NCBI RefSeq assembly: GCF_017104645.1
Contig: NZ_JAAGPF010000042.1
Coordinates: forward strand, 1 to 35,915
Direction: 5' to 3'
From: Burkholderia sp. Ac-20379
Lineage (GTDB): Bacteria; Pseudomonadota; Gammaproteobacteria; Burkholderiales; Burkholderiaceae
Length of the DNA stretch: 35,915 nt
Below the pieces are notes generated by a model. The model made no database searches. It had not been told where the DNA came from and saw only the letters and a program-made list of their open reading frames with translations. Shown here in pieces: positions 1 through 7,377 of this stretch (within the stretch, counting starts at the first letter, position 1; each line of letters starts with the position of its first letter). The position numbers and the translations under genes are program-made.

Positions 1-368
1 CCAGCGAGCTGACGATCTGGCGCGGCGGCCAGGCGCGCCGGATCGGCGTGGTGGTCGGTGCGCTCGACAGCGGCAATGCGCCGCCCGCCGAATCGCCCAC
101 GCTGATGCGGCTCGGGCTGGGGCTGCGTGCCGTCGACGACGCCGAGAAGGCGCGGCTCGGCGTGCAGCAGGGGCTGGTGGTCGAGAGCGTGAATGGCGTG
201 GCGGCACAGGCCGGCCTCAAGGTCGGCGACGTGGTGCTGTCGATCAACGGCACGCCGGTGGGCAGCCCCGGCTCGCTGGTGGCCGCCATCGGCGCGGTGC
301 ATGGCGCGGCGGCGCTGCTGGTCCAGCGCGGCGCGGCGCGGCTTTACGTGCCGTTCGAACTTGGCTGA
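1..368 (+). CDS. C-terminal part of a periplasmic trypsin-like protease with PDZ domains (DegP/HtrA-like), 5' truncated
   Basis: The reading frame is open from the left edge to TGA at 366-368, so only about the last 121 residues are present. They show the end of one PDZ-like segment (SELTIWRGGQARRIGV), a linker, then a fuller PDZ domain with the carboxylate-binding-like stretch GLVVESVNGVAAQAGLKVGD and the core VVLSINGTPV. This arrangement of one PDZ following another at the C-terminus is typical of S1C (DegP, DegQ, MucD) serine endoproteases, which degrade or refold misfolded envelope proteins. The catalytic domain lies outside the window, so protease activity is inferred from the PDZ arrangement alone. 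An unrelated PDZ protein cannot be excluded. Confidence 0.6.
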   Translation, partial: SELTIWRGGQARRIGVVVGALDSGNAPPAESPTLMRLGLGLRAVDDAEKARLGVQQGLVVESVNGVAAQAGLKVGDVVLSINGTPVGSPGSLVAAIGAVHGAAALLVQRGAARLYVPFELG

Positions 369-405
369 TTGCCGTCCGATCCGGTTCGGCGAAACGAGGA
401 AACAC

Positions 406-930
406 ATGCAGACGATTCACCCGGTCGCGCAGTCCCGCGCAACGCGTCGGCAGCGGATGCGCACATGGATCACGACGGGCGGCATGCTGCTGCTGACGCT
501 CGGCGCAGCGGGGCGGGCCGAGGCGCAAACGTCGCCGCAGGCGCAACTGGCGGCGCCGGCCGCATGGATGCGCTACGCGCACGAGGTCGGCGAGCACTTT
601 CAGGCCTTGCTGGATAACGGCGGCGACGAAGCGCAGCGCGTGCGGCAGGCGCTGACGGTTCGCGCGGATGCCACCGGCCCGGCCGCCGCGCCGGGCGTGC
701 CGCCGTCGGTTGCGGTGCGCACCTGGATCGGCCGCGACGGCGCGATCACGCGCATCGAGTTCGACTCGCTGGACGACATCCCGGCCGAGGCGTCGCTCGA
801 GCATTTATTGACGACGGCCGCGTTGCCGCCGCCGCCAGCCGATATGCTGCAGCCCCTGCGGGTGCGCTTGGAGCTCGTGCCGAATCCCGATGCGCCGCCG
901 GCGGCGTCGGATGCGCGGGCGGGCGGTTGA
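406..930 (+). CDS. Exported protein with TonB C-terminal-like domain
   Basis: This encodes a 174-residue protein. The ATG at 406 follows a purine-rich AACGAGGAAA. The N-terminus is basic and then hydrophobic (MLLLTLGAAG) and ends in AEAQ, a plausible signal peptidase site. The C-terminal half, from about residue 105, reads VRTWIGRDGAITRIEF, then LEHLLTTAALPPPPADML, then LRVRLEL. This order of strand, helix and 'PPP' loop is seen in TonB-C/TolA-like domains. A true TonB would have a Pro-rich periplasmic linker and an uncleaved membrane anchor; neither is evident, so a free periplasmic domain is more likely. It starts 37 bp after the PDZ protease gene on the same strand and may be co-transcribed. 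Function is unknown. Confidence 0.6.
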   Translation: MQTIHPVAQSRATRRQRMRTWITTGGMLLLTLGAAGRAEAQTSPQAQLAAPAAWMRYAHEVGEHFQALLDNGGDEAQRVRQALTVRADATGPAAAPGVPPSVAVRTWIGRDGAITRIEFDSLDDIPAEASLEHLLTTAALPPPPADMLQPLRVRLELVPNPDAPPAASDARAGG

Positions 931-1059
931 GGGCGGCGGGGCGCGGCGTCGTGTGCGCCGTGCCCTCGAAGCAACACACGGCAGCGCCGCCACGTCGTCT
1001 CGTGTGTCCGGACGCCGCCGCCGCATCGGGCGCGTTCCTCCCGATGCGGTTCCCGTCGC

Positions 1060-2025
1060 TCATCCCTCGAACGGCGGCGCCCCCAGCGTCTTGCGCAACT
1101 GCATCAGGCTTTGATACGCGCGGTTGCGATACGCCGCCAGCGGTTTGGCCGCCGCGGGCGCGATGCCGAGGAAGCCGCCGCCGCTCTTGAGCCCGAAATC
1201 GCCCGCATCCACGCGCGCCTTGAGGCCGGCCGGCACCGCGAAGCGCGGGCCGTATTGCTTCTCGAGCGACGTATACGACGCCGCATAAACGTCCAGCCCG
1301 GCCATGTCGGCGATCGCGAACGGCCCGAACAGCGCGAGCCGGAAGCCGAACGAATTGCTGACCACCTTGTCGACGTCCTCCGGCGTCGCCAGCCCTTCCT
1401 CGACCACCGCCACGGCCTCCTTGAACAACGCGAACTGCAGGCGGTTCGCGACGAAGCCGGCCACGTCGGCCACCCGCGCGGTCACCTTGCCCGCCTCCCG
1501 CACCAGCGCCTCGGCGGCTTCGAGCATCGCCTCCGGCGTGCCTTCGCCGGGGATGATCTCCACGGCCGGCACGAACGGCGCGGGGTTCATCCAGTGCACG
1601 CCGAACAGGCGCTGCGGCGTTTCGAGCGCGCGGGCCATCTCGCGGATCGGGATCGCCGACGTATTGCTCGCGATGATGCAGTCGGGCCGCACGGCCGCTT
1701 CGATGCGCTTGAGCACGCTCAGTTTCAGATCGAGGTTCTCGGGCACGACCTCGGCCACGTAATCGACTTCGTGGCCGACGGCCTCGATCGAATCGGTGGC
1801 CACCAGGTTGGTTTCGAGGATGGCCGTGCTGCCTTCGGGAAACAGCGCGGCCTGTTCGAACGCGGCGCTTTCTTCGAGCAAGCGGGCGCGGGCTTGTTGC
1901 GCGCGCAACGGGTCGGCATCGGTCAGGTAGACCTTGCGGCCCGTCAGGGCGAGGCATTGTGCGATGCCGCCGCCCATGTAACCCGTGCCGACAACGGCGA
2001 TGGTCTTGATGGTGCTTGTCTTCAT
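1060..2025 (-). CDS. 3-hydroxyacyl-CoA dehydrogenase family protein (NAD-dependent)
   Basis: This 321-residue protein has the family's two domains. An N-terminal Rossmann fold carries GTGYMGGG at residues 13-20. The catalytic region has SNTS near residue 120 and His144 in HWMNP, paired with Glu156, which is the usual His-Glu dyad spacing. The C-terminal helical domain starts at GFVANRLQ. Family members oxidise L-3-hydroxyacyl-CoA to 3-ketoacyl-CoA with NAD+. It is longer than 3-hydroxybutyryl-CoA dehydrogenases (about 280 residues), with the extra length in the C-terminal domain, so a non-fatty 3-hydroxy substrate is possible. It is the last gene of a probable three-gene operon, 31 bp after the MHS transporter, whose cargo is probably linked to this enzyme's substrate. 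Confidence 0.85.
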   Translation of the reverse strand: MKTSTIKTIAVVGTGYMGGGIAQCLALTGRKVYLTDADPLRAQQARARLLEESAAFEQAALFPEGSTAILETNLVATDSIEAVGHEVDYVAEVVPENLDLKLSVLKRIEAAVRPDCIIASNTSAIPIREMARALETPQRLFGVHWMNPAPFVPAVEIIPGEGTPEAMLEAAEALVREAGKVTARVADVAGFVANRLQFALFKEAVAVVEEGLATPEDVDKVVSNSFGFRLALFGPFAIADMAGLDVYAASYTSLEKQYGPRFAVPAGLKARVDAGDFGLKSGGGFLGIAPAAAKPLAAYRNRAYQSLMQLRKTLGAPPFEG

Positions 2026-2056
2026 CGGTCAGATCCGGTGTGTTGGGGAAGAGGCC

Positions 2057-3370
2057 TTACATGTCGATATGCGAGCGATCCGGCATCAGCCGCAGCGCGA
2101 TGGCCGCGACGATCGCGCCGAACAGCAGGTAGGCGGCCACGGCGTAGCCGCTGCCGTACCAGGCGAGCAGGGCGGTGGCGACCAGCGGCGCGGGGCCGCC
2201 TGCCACGACCGACGCGAGCTGGTAGCCGATGCCGGCGCCCGCATAACGGATGTTGGCGGGGAACTGCTCGGAGATCAGCGAGGCCTGGGCGCCGTATTGC
2301 AGCGAGTGCGGCAGCATCGACAGCGCGATCGCGAGGAACACCAGCGCGTGGTTGCCGGTATCGATCAGCGCGAAATACGGATAGGCCAGCAGCGCGAGCG
2401 CCACGCAGCCGAGGTAATACATGCGGCGGCGGCCGACGCGATCCGACAGGATCGAGAAATACGGCAGCATGACCATGTCGAGCACGGCGGCGGCCACGGT
2501 GCACCACAGCACGAACTGGCGGTCGAGGCCCACCTGGCGCGTGGCGTAGTCGAGCGTGAAGGCCGTGAACACGTAGAACGGCATCTGCTCCGACATGCGC
2601 AGGAATGCGGACAATACGATCTCCTTCGGAAACGTGCGGATCGCCTCGCGCACCGGGTTCGCGACCACGTTGCCGGTGCGCTGCTGCTTGGCGAACGACG
2701 GCGTTTCCTCCACCTTCATCCGCACCACGAGGCCCACCACGATCAGCACGAAGCTGGCGAGGAACGGAATGCGCCAGCCCCAGGCGAGGAACGCGTCGCC
2801 GGCCACGGCGCTGCCGGCGATCATCGCGATGGTCGACAGGATCAGCCCGACCGAGGTGCCCATCTGCGGCCACGCGCCCGACATCCCGCGCTTCTTCTGG
2901 TCGCCCCATTCGATCGACAGCAGCGCCGAGCCGCCCCATTCGCCGCCCACGCCGATGCCCTGCAGCACGCGCAGCAGCACCAGGGCGATCGGGCCGATGG
3001 CCCCGGCTTGCGCCGACGAGGGCAGGCAGCCCACCAGGAACGTGGAAAGGCCGGTGATCAGCAAGGTGATGACGAGCGTGCGCTTGCGGCCGATGCGATC
3101 GCCGAAATGGCCGAAGATCGCGCCGCCGATCGGGCGCACGATGAACGCCACTGCATAGGAAGCAAACGAATAAAGCAGGCCGATCTGCGGGCTGACGTTC
3201 GGGAAGAACACGTGCGGAAACACCAGCGCGGCGGCCGCGCCGTAGATGTAGTACTCGTACCACTCGATCGACGTGCCGATCAGGCTCGCGAGCGCGGCAT
3301 TGCGGCGATGCCGTCGCAATGCGTCATTAGATTGGGAATCCTTAATATTTACGGCGCTTGTCTGGCTCAC
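2057..3370 (-). CDS. MFS transporter, metabolite:H+ symporter (MHS) family
   Basis: This is a 437-residue, 12-helix major facilitator. The start is GTG at 3370, supported by AGGAGA eight bases upstream; no better ATG is in frame. Hallmarks of the MHS (ShiA/KgtP/ProP) family are IGTSIEWYEYYIYG in helix 1, the loop 2-3 motif GHFGDRIGRKRTL, LRVLQGIGVGGEWGG in helix 4, and a second loop motif, SDRVGRRRM, in the C-terminal half. The family imports small carboxylates, shikimate, dicarboxylates or betaines with protons; the exact cargo cannot be read from sequence. It lies between a FadR-type regulator gene (80 bp upstream) and a hydroxyacyl-CoA dehydrogenase gene (31 bp downstream), suggesting uptake of an organic acid degraded as a CoA ester. 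Confidence 0.85.
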   Translation of the reverse strand: MSQTSAVNIKDSQSNDALRRHRRNAALASLIGTSIEWYEYYIYGAAAALVFPHVFFPNVSPQIGLLYSFASYAVAFIVRPIGGAIFGHFGDRIGRKRTLVITLLITGLSTFLVGCLPSSAQAGAIGPIALVLLRVLQGIGVGGEWGGSALLSIEWGDQKKRGMSGAWPQMGTSVGLILSTIAMIAGSAVAGDAFLAWGWRIPFLASFVLIVVGLVVRMKVEETPSFAKQQRTGNVVANPVREAIRTFPKEIVLSAFLRMSEQMPFYVFTAFTLDYATRQVGLDRQFVLWCTVAAAVLDMVMLPYFSILSDRVGRRRMYYLGCVALALLAYPYFALIDTGNHALVFLAIALSMLPHSLQYGAQASLISEQFPANIRYAGAGIGYQLASVVAGGPAPLVATALLAWYGSGYAVAAYLLFGAIVAAIALRLMPDRSHIDM

Positions 3371-3422
3371 GGCCTATCTCCTGGTTGATTCGCCGGTTCT
3401 CTGGGTAACCGTGCGGCGGGAT

Positions 3423-3445
3423 GCGGGGCGGCGGGGCCGCCCCGC
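3423..3445 (-). terminator. GC-rich hairpin between the GntR and MHS genes
   Basis: A 10-bp perfect stem (GCGGGGCGGC / GCCGCCCCGC) with a 3-base loop lies just after the GntR stop codon. It is not followed by a T tract on the minus strand. It may attenuate read-through into the transporter gene or protect the upstream mRNA 3' end. Function is inferred from structure and position only. Confidence 0.4.
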
Positions 3446-3450
3446 GTGTG

Positions 3451-4233
3451 TCAGATCGCGCTGGCGGGCAGCGCCGCGAGCGCGTCGATGCGTTCCTGCA
3501 GCGCGGCGCCGTCGGCGGGCGTCATGGTCTGCACCAGGCGGCGCGTCGCGCGCACCATGTGCTCGTGCATCGCGATGCGGGCCTGGCGGCCGTCGCGCGC
3601 GACGATCGCTTCGTAGATCGGCACGTGGTCGACATAGGCGGCTTGCGGCGTGGTGGCGCGCGACAGGTTGCGGCCGATCCAGCTCATCGTCAGCGAGCGG
3701 ATGCCGCGCAACACGTCGCGCAGCACGGCGTTGTGCGCGGCTTCGGCGATCGCGAAGTGGAACGTCAGATCGGCCTCGCTGAACGCTTCGCCGCTTTGCG
3801 CGTCGCGCATCGCGTCGAGCGCGGCCTTGATCGGCTCGAGGTCCGCATCGGTGCGGCGCTGCGCGGCCAGATCCACCAGCAGCATCTCGATGTGCCAGCG
3901 CGCCTCGACGAATTCGGTGATGTCCTTGGTGCCGAACAGCAGCGCCCATTCGACCGTCTTGAACAGCGCGCTCGGATCGTTGCCCTTGAAATAGCAGCCG
4001 CTGCTCTGCCGCACGTCGAGCACGCCGCGCGATTCGAGCAGCTTGACGGCCTCGCGCACCGACGAACGCGCGATGCCCAGTTGCTCGGACAGGCGCGTGA
4101 CCGACGGAATCCGGTCGCCCGGTTCGACCGCGCCCGACAGCAGGAAGTCGAGCAGGCGCTGGGCGATCCGTTCGACGGTCGATTCCGCGCGCACGCTGTC
4201 CAGTTTCGTCAATTCCATCGTCGCAGTCTTCAT
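3451..4233 (-). CDS. GntR family transcriptional regulator, FadR subfamily (FCD domain)
   Basis: This encodes a 260-residue regulator. The N-terminal winged helix covers about residues 20-85, with the GntR signature LSEQLGIARSSVREAVKLLESRGVLDVRQSSGCYF. The C-terminal FCD all-helical ligand domain has the metal-site pattern FHFAIAEAAHN, DHVPIYEAIVARD and MHEHM, with conserved His residues. The frame is open far upstream, but ATG at 4233 gives the normal FadR-subfamily N-terminus. FCD regulators usually bind organic acids and often repress their own operon. The two genes downstream encode an MHS transporter and a hydroxyacyl-CoA dehydrogenase, the likely targets. A perfect 32-bp palindrome 40 bp upstream of the start is the obvious candidate operator. 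Confidence 0.88.
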   Translation of the reverse strand: MKTATMELTKLDSVRAESTVERIAQRLLDFLLSGAVEPGDRIPSVTRLSEQLGIARSSVREAVKLLESRGVLDVRQSSGCYFKGNDPSALFKTVEWALLFGTKDITEFVEARWHIEMLLVDLAAQRRTDADLEPIKAALDAMRDAQSGEAFSEADLTFHFAIAEAAHNAVLRDVLRGIRSLTMSWIGRNLSRATTPQAAYVDHVPIYEAIVARDGRQARIAMHEHMVRATRRLVQTMTPADGAALQERIDALAALPASAI

Positions 4234-4548
4234 GGTCGGGCCGGCTTCGTTTCGTTCGGAGTCATGTTGGTTCAACCGGTCAACCGTTCGAACGGTTGAC
4301 CGGTTTGCGAAGAATCGCACCGGCGCGGGCGCGGCACAAGTAAGGGAAAACCAGGGGAGGGCGAAGCCGTCGGCCGGCGCGCGCGGGATTTGTAGGGTTG
4401 TGTATCCGCGGGCGCGCTGGAAAAACGCGCTTGCACGATGCGGCTCGCGCGGAAACATCCGGGATACATCGGCCGGTTCAAATGCAGTCATGCCGGCGAT
4501 GCACGAATGCGACGCGGCGCCGAACCCTACCGATCGAGGAGAACACTG
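4234..4548. other. Divergent intergenic region, GntR operon / DUF4148 gene
   Basis: There is no credible gene here. It holds the 32-bp palindrome at 4274-4305 and must carry the promoters of the two divergent transcription units. No strong sigma-70 match was seen. Confidence 0.6.
4274..4305. promoter_or_regulatory. Perfect 32-bp palindrome, candidate GntR operator
   Basis: The left half is AACCGGTCAACCGTTC and the right half is its exact reverse complement, with no spacer. It contains two smaller inverted repeats of the form CGGT-N2-ACCG (4277-4286 and 4293-4302) with centres 16 bp apart. FadR-type regulators often recognise GGT/ACC-type inverted repeats. It sits 40 bp before the GntR start and about 245 bp before the DUF4148 gene on the other strand. 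Autoregulation is inferred. Confidence 0.7.
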
Positions 4549-4902
4549 ATGAATGCCGTCCGCTTGCTCGCCGTTGCCGCACTGGTTGCCGCCCCCGTCC
4601 TGTCGTTTGCCGCCGCGCCTCAGGCGCCGACCCGCGCCGACGTGCGCGCCGATCTGGTTCGCGTTGAACAGGCCGGCTACCGGCCGATCAGCGGCGACGC
4701 GCAATATCCGGCCGATCTGGAAACCGCGCTCGTGCATGTTCACAGCGACCAGAACAGCCCGTCGCTGTCGCAATTCGACGGCGACGCCGAGACGGTGCAC
4801 GCCACGCGCCGCCCGGCCGCGAAGCGCGCCGCACGGCAAGCGCGGGCCACGCCGGCGCGCGATGCGATCCCGGGCTTCGGCGACGTCTATGCGCATTCCT
4901 GA
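4549..4902 (+). CDS. DUF4148 domain small exported protein
   Basis: This encodes a 117-residue protein. ATG at 4549 follows CGAGGAGAAC, a good ribosome site. The signal peptide is MNAVRLLAVAALVAAPVLSF with cleavage after AAA or similar. The mature start, TRADVRADLVRVEQAGYRP followed by YPADLETA, is the hallmark of DUF4148, a short module expanded in Burkholderia and relatives and located in the periplasm or envelope. The tail is rich in Ala, Arg and Lys and has no recognised motif. No biochemical role is known for the family. It lies 67 bp upstream of an exported alpha/beta hydrolase gene on the same strand, so co-transcription is possible. Confidence 0.8.
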   Translation: MNAVRLLAVAALVAAPVLSFAAAPQAPTRADVRADLVRVEQAGYRPISGDAQYPADLETALVHVHSDQNSPSLSQFDGDAETVHATRRPAAKRAARQARATPARDAIPGFGDVYAHS

Positions 4903-4969
4903 GCCATCGCCCGCGCCGCAGCCCCAAGCTTTCCATGACCGATTCAATGACCGACCCAAGAGAATCCCG

Positions 4970-5779
4970 ATGAATTCGACGATCAAACGCATCCTGCTGT
5001 CCGCCGCGCTGGCCGGCGGCCTGTTCTCGGCCGTGGCCGCCACGCCCGCGCTGGCCGCGCCCGTGGCCGACCTGAAGGGCACCGACGTGGTGCTGGTGCA
5101 CGGCGCATTCGCCGATGGTTCGAGCTGGAACAAGGTGATTCCGCTGCTCGAAGCGCGCGGCCTGCATGTGGTGGCGGTGCAGAATCCGCTCGGCTCGCTG
5201 GCCGACGACGTGGCGGCCACGCGCCGTGCGATCGAGCAGCAGACCGGGCCGGTGGTGCTGGTCGGGCATTCGTGGGCCGGCGTCGTGATCAGCGAGGCGG
5301 GCAACGATCAGAAGGTCAAATCGCTGGTGTATGTGGCGGCGTTCGCGCCGGACAGCGGCCAGTCGATCGCCGACCTGACGAAGGACGCGCCGCCGCCGGC
5401 CTGGGTGAGCGAGCTGCGCAAGGATTCGGCGGGCTTCATGACGCTGTCCGACAAGGCGATCCGCGAGGATTTCGCGCCCGATCTGACGCGCGTCGAGCAG
5501 AACCTGGTGGCGGCCACCCAAGGCCCGTGGTTCGGCGGCTGCGTGACGGAGAAGGTGGCGCAGGCGGCCTGGCGCGCCAAGCCGTCGAGCTTCGTGGTGG
5601 CCACGCAGGACCGCATGATCGATCCGGCGCTGCAACAGGCGATGGCGACGCGGATCGGCGCGACGATCACGCGCGTGAAGGCAAGCCACGTGGCGATGCT
5701 GAGCCAACCGCGCGCGGTGGCCGATGCGATCATCGCGGCGGCCGAGCGCGTGAAGCAGGGCGAGACGGCCCCGCACTGA
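4970..5779 (+). CDS. Exported alpha/beta hydrolase (EstC/salicylate-binding-protein-like)
   Basis: This encodes a 269-residue protein with signal peptide MNSTIKRILLSAALAGG ending in ALAAP. The mature part starts with VVLVHGAFADGSSW, the oxyanion-hole motif of the small-esterase branch of alpha/beta hydrolases. The nucleophile elbow is GHSWAG, the acid is in ATQDRMIDP, and the catalytic His is in VKASHVAML close to the C-terminus. The family hydrolyses esters or amides of small molecules, and the substrate here is unknown. Export to the periplasm distinguishes it from cytoplasmic relatives. It ends 42 bp before the convergent Bcr/CflA gene, with a hairpin between them. Confidence 0.85.
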   Translation: MNSTIKRILLSAALAGGLFSAVAATPALAAPVADLKGTDVVLVHGAFADGSSWNKVIPLLEARGLHVVAVQNPLGSLADDVAATRRAIEQQTGPVVLVGHSWAGVVISEAGNDQKVKSLVYVAAFAPDSGQSIADLTKDAPPPAWVSELRKDSAGFMTLSDKAIREDFAPDLTRVEQNLVAATQGPWFGGCVTEKVAQAAWRAKPSSFVVATQDRMIDPALQQAMATRIGATITRVKASHVAMLSQPRAVADAIIAAAERVKQGETAPH

Positions 5780-5786
5780 GTGCGAT

Positions 5787-5819
5787 CCGCCGCGGCCGCC
5801 GCCGCCGCCGCCGCGGCGG
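5787..5819. terminator. Hairpin with (GCC)n loop between convergent genes
   Basis: A 10-bp perfect stem (CCGCCGCGGC / GCCGCGGCGG) encloses a 13-base loop made of CGCCGCCGCCGCC repeats. It fills most of the 42-bp gap between the hydrolase and the Bcr/CflA transporter genes. It has no T tract on either strand. A bidirectional terminator role is inferred. Confidence 0.5.
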
Positions 5820-5821
5820 CG

Positions 5822-7078
5822 TCAGGCCGCTTCGCTCGACCGGCTGGCGACCGTGGCGGGCTTGCTCTGCGCGAGGTAGCGCAGCAGCTTCAGGACCATC
5901 GCGACGACGATCCCCGCGAGGATCACGAAGAACAGCGCGAGCGGCGCGAGCGTGTGGATCGATACGAAGCCGGCCAGGCCCATCATCAGCGACGAGACGA
6001 GCAGCAGCGCGCAGCCGAGCAGCGCGCTGGTCAGCCCGGCGATGTGCGGGAACAGCGAATTGCCCTTGGCCATCAGCGTGGGGTACATCGCGCCGGCGCA
6101 GAAACCCATCACCAGCACCGGCACGGCCAGCGTCCACACCTGCAGGCCGACGGTCAGCGCCAGCAGCAGCATCGCCACCGAGGCGCCGGCCATCGTGTAG
6201 GCGCCGATCCGCAGGCGCTGCTCGGAGGTCGGCAGCGCCGCGCTGTGGATCCGGTTCGACAGGCCGCCGCAGAAATACATCGCGCCGATGCCGAGCGCGA
6301 GATAGCCGAAGTAGGTCGGCGGCTTGTGCAGCGTGGTCTGCACCATGAACGGCCCGACGATGTTGAACACCAGCAGGATGCTGTAGCACACGCCCTGCGC
6401 GAGGAAGCAGCTGCGGAACACCGGGCTCGACAGCACCTTGCCGGTATTGGACACCAGTGTGCGCACTTCCAGCCTGACCGGTTTGGGCAGCGTTTCCCGG
6501 TAGCGCCACAGCACCGCCCACATGATCAGCGAATAGAGCAGCAGGAACACGAGGCAGGCCTTCCAGCCGAACCACTCCTGCAAGTGCGCGCCGATCACCG
6601 GCGCGATGATCGGCGCGAGCCCCCAGGCGGTGGCCATGTAGGTGAACGCATGAATCAGCGCCTGGCCGGAGAACGAATCGGTGATGATCGCCTTCGCGAG
6701 CAGGTTGGTGGTGGCGATGCCGAAGCCTTGCAGGCAGCGCGCCAGCACGAAGGTTTCGAGGTTCGGCGCGCCGAGCGAGAGCAGGCAGCCGATCGTGTAG
6801 ATGATCAGGCCGAACGCGAGCACGCGCTTGCGGCCGTAGGCGTCGGCCACCGGCCCGAAGATCAGCTGGCCGAGCGCGAACGCGACCATGTAGCCCGACA
6901 CGCTCGACTGGATCGCCTGCGGCGAGGCGCCGAACGCGTGCGCCATGGCCGGCAGCGCGGGCACGTAGATATCGATCGCCAGTTGTCCGGCGGACGCGAA
7001 CAGGCAGATCAGGAACAGCAGGAAGCGCGGCGAATTGACGGCGCGCTCGGCGGGACGGCTCGGGGTTTCGTTGTTCAT
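5822..7078 (-). CDS. MFS multidrug efflux transporter, Bcr/CflA family
   Basis: This encodes a 418-residue, 12-helix transporter. The frame is open to 7201, but ATG at 7078 gives the normal short cytoplasmic N-terminus before helix 1 (FLLFLICLFASAGQLAIDIYVPALPAM). Diagnostic motifs are DIYVPALP in helix 1, FGPVADAYGRKRVL in loop 2-3, and LARCLQGFG in helix 4, as in the DHA1 Bcr/CflA group. That group exports bicyclomycin, sulfonamides, chloramphenicol-type drugs or amino acids such as cysteine. The substrate here is unknown. It appears to be transcribed alone, convergent with the upstream hydrolase. No local regulator gene is adjacent. Confidence 0.87.
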   Translation of the reverse strand: MNNETPSRPAERAVNSPRFLLFLICLFASAGQLAIDIYVPALPAMAHAFGASPQAIQSSVSGYMVAFALGQLIFGPVADAYGRKRVLAFGLIIYTIGCLLSLGAPNLETFVLARCLQGFGIATTNLLAKAIITDSFSGQALIHAFTYMATAWGLAPIIAPVIGAHLQEWFGWKACLVFLLLYSLIMWAVLWRYRETLPKPVRLEVRTLVSNTGKVLSSPVFRSCFLAQGVCYSILLVFNIVGPFMVQTTLHKPPTYFGYLALGIGAMYFCGGLSNRIHSAALPTSEQRLRIGAYTMAGASVAMLLLALTVGLQVWTLAVPVLVMGFCAGAMYPTLMAKGNSLFPHIAGLTSALLGCALLLVSSLMMGLAGFVSIHTLAPLALFFVILAGIVVAMVLKLLRYLAQSKPATVASRSSEAA

Positions 7079-7327
7079 GACGGCATTGTGAGGGCGGGGC
7101 CGGCGGGCGCGCCGAAGCGGTTCGGATATCGAACGGCCCCGGCGCGAAAGCCGCCGGGGCGTATTGTGCCTGTCGTTTCGAAACACGATGCGAATCCCCA
7201 TTGCGGATCAGGGGTCGCGCGTGCTTGGCATGGCCGAATCGTAAGCGAAACGAAATGTTCGGGCTGAAACGCGCGGACTAAAAAGCGCGGGCGGAAGCGG
7301 CGTGCGCGCACGCCGTTCGAGGCGGGA

Positions 7328-7355
7328 CCGGCGGCGGCTCGAAAGCCGCCGCCGG
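7328..7355 (-). terminator. 12-bp hairpin downstream of the glycerophosphodiesterase gene
   Basis: A perfect stem CCGGCGGCGGCT / AGCCGCCGCCGG with a CGAA loop starts 22 bp after the end of the minus-strand glycerophosphodiesterase gene. No T tract follows. A probable transcription end point or mRNA-stabilising stem. Confidence 0.55.
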
Positions 7356-7377
7356 CGAGCAGGGCGGGCGGCGCGCT

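Noticed and set aside
3451-5304. 617-codon extension of the GntR gene
   Set aside because: The added N-terminus overlaps the palindrome and the DUF4148 and hydrolase genes and is not protein-like; ATG at 4233 fits the family.
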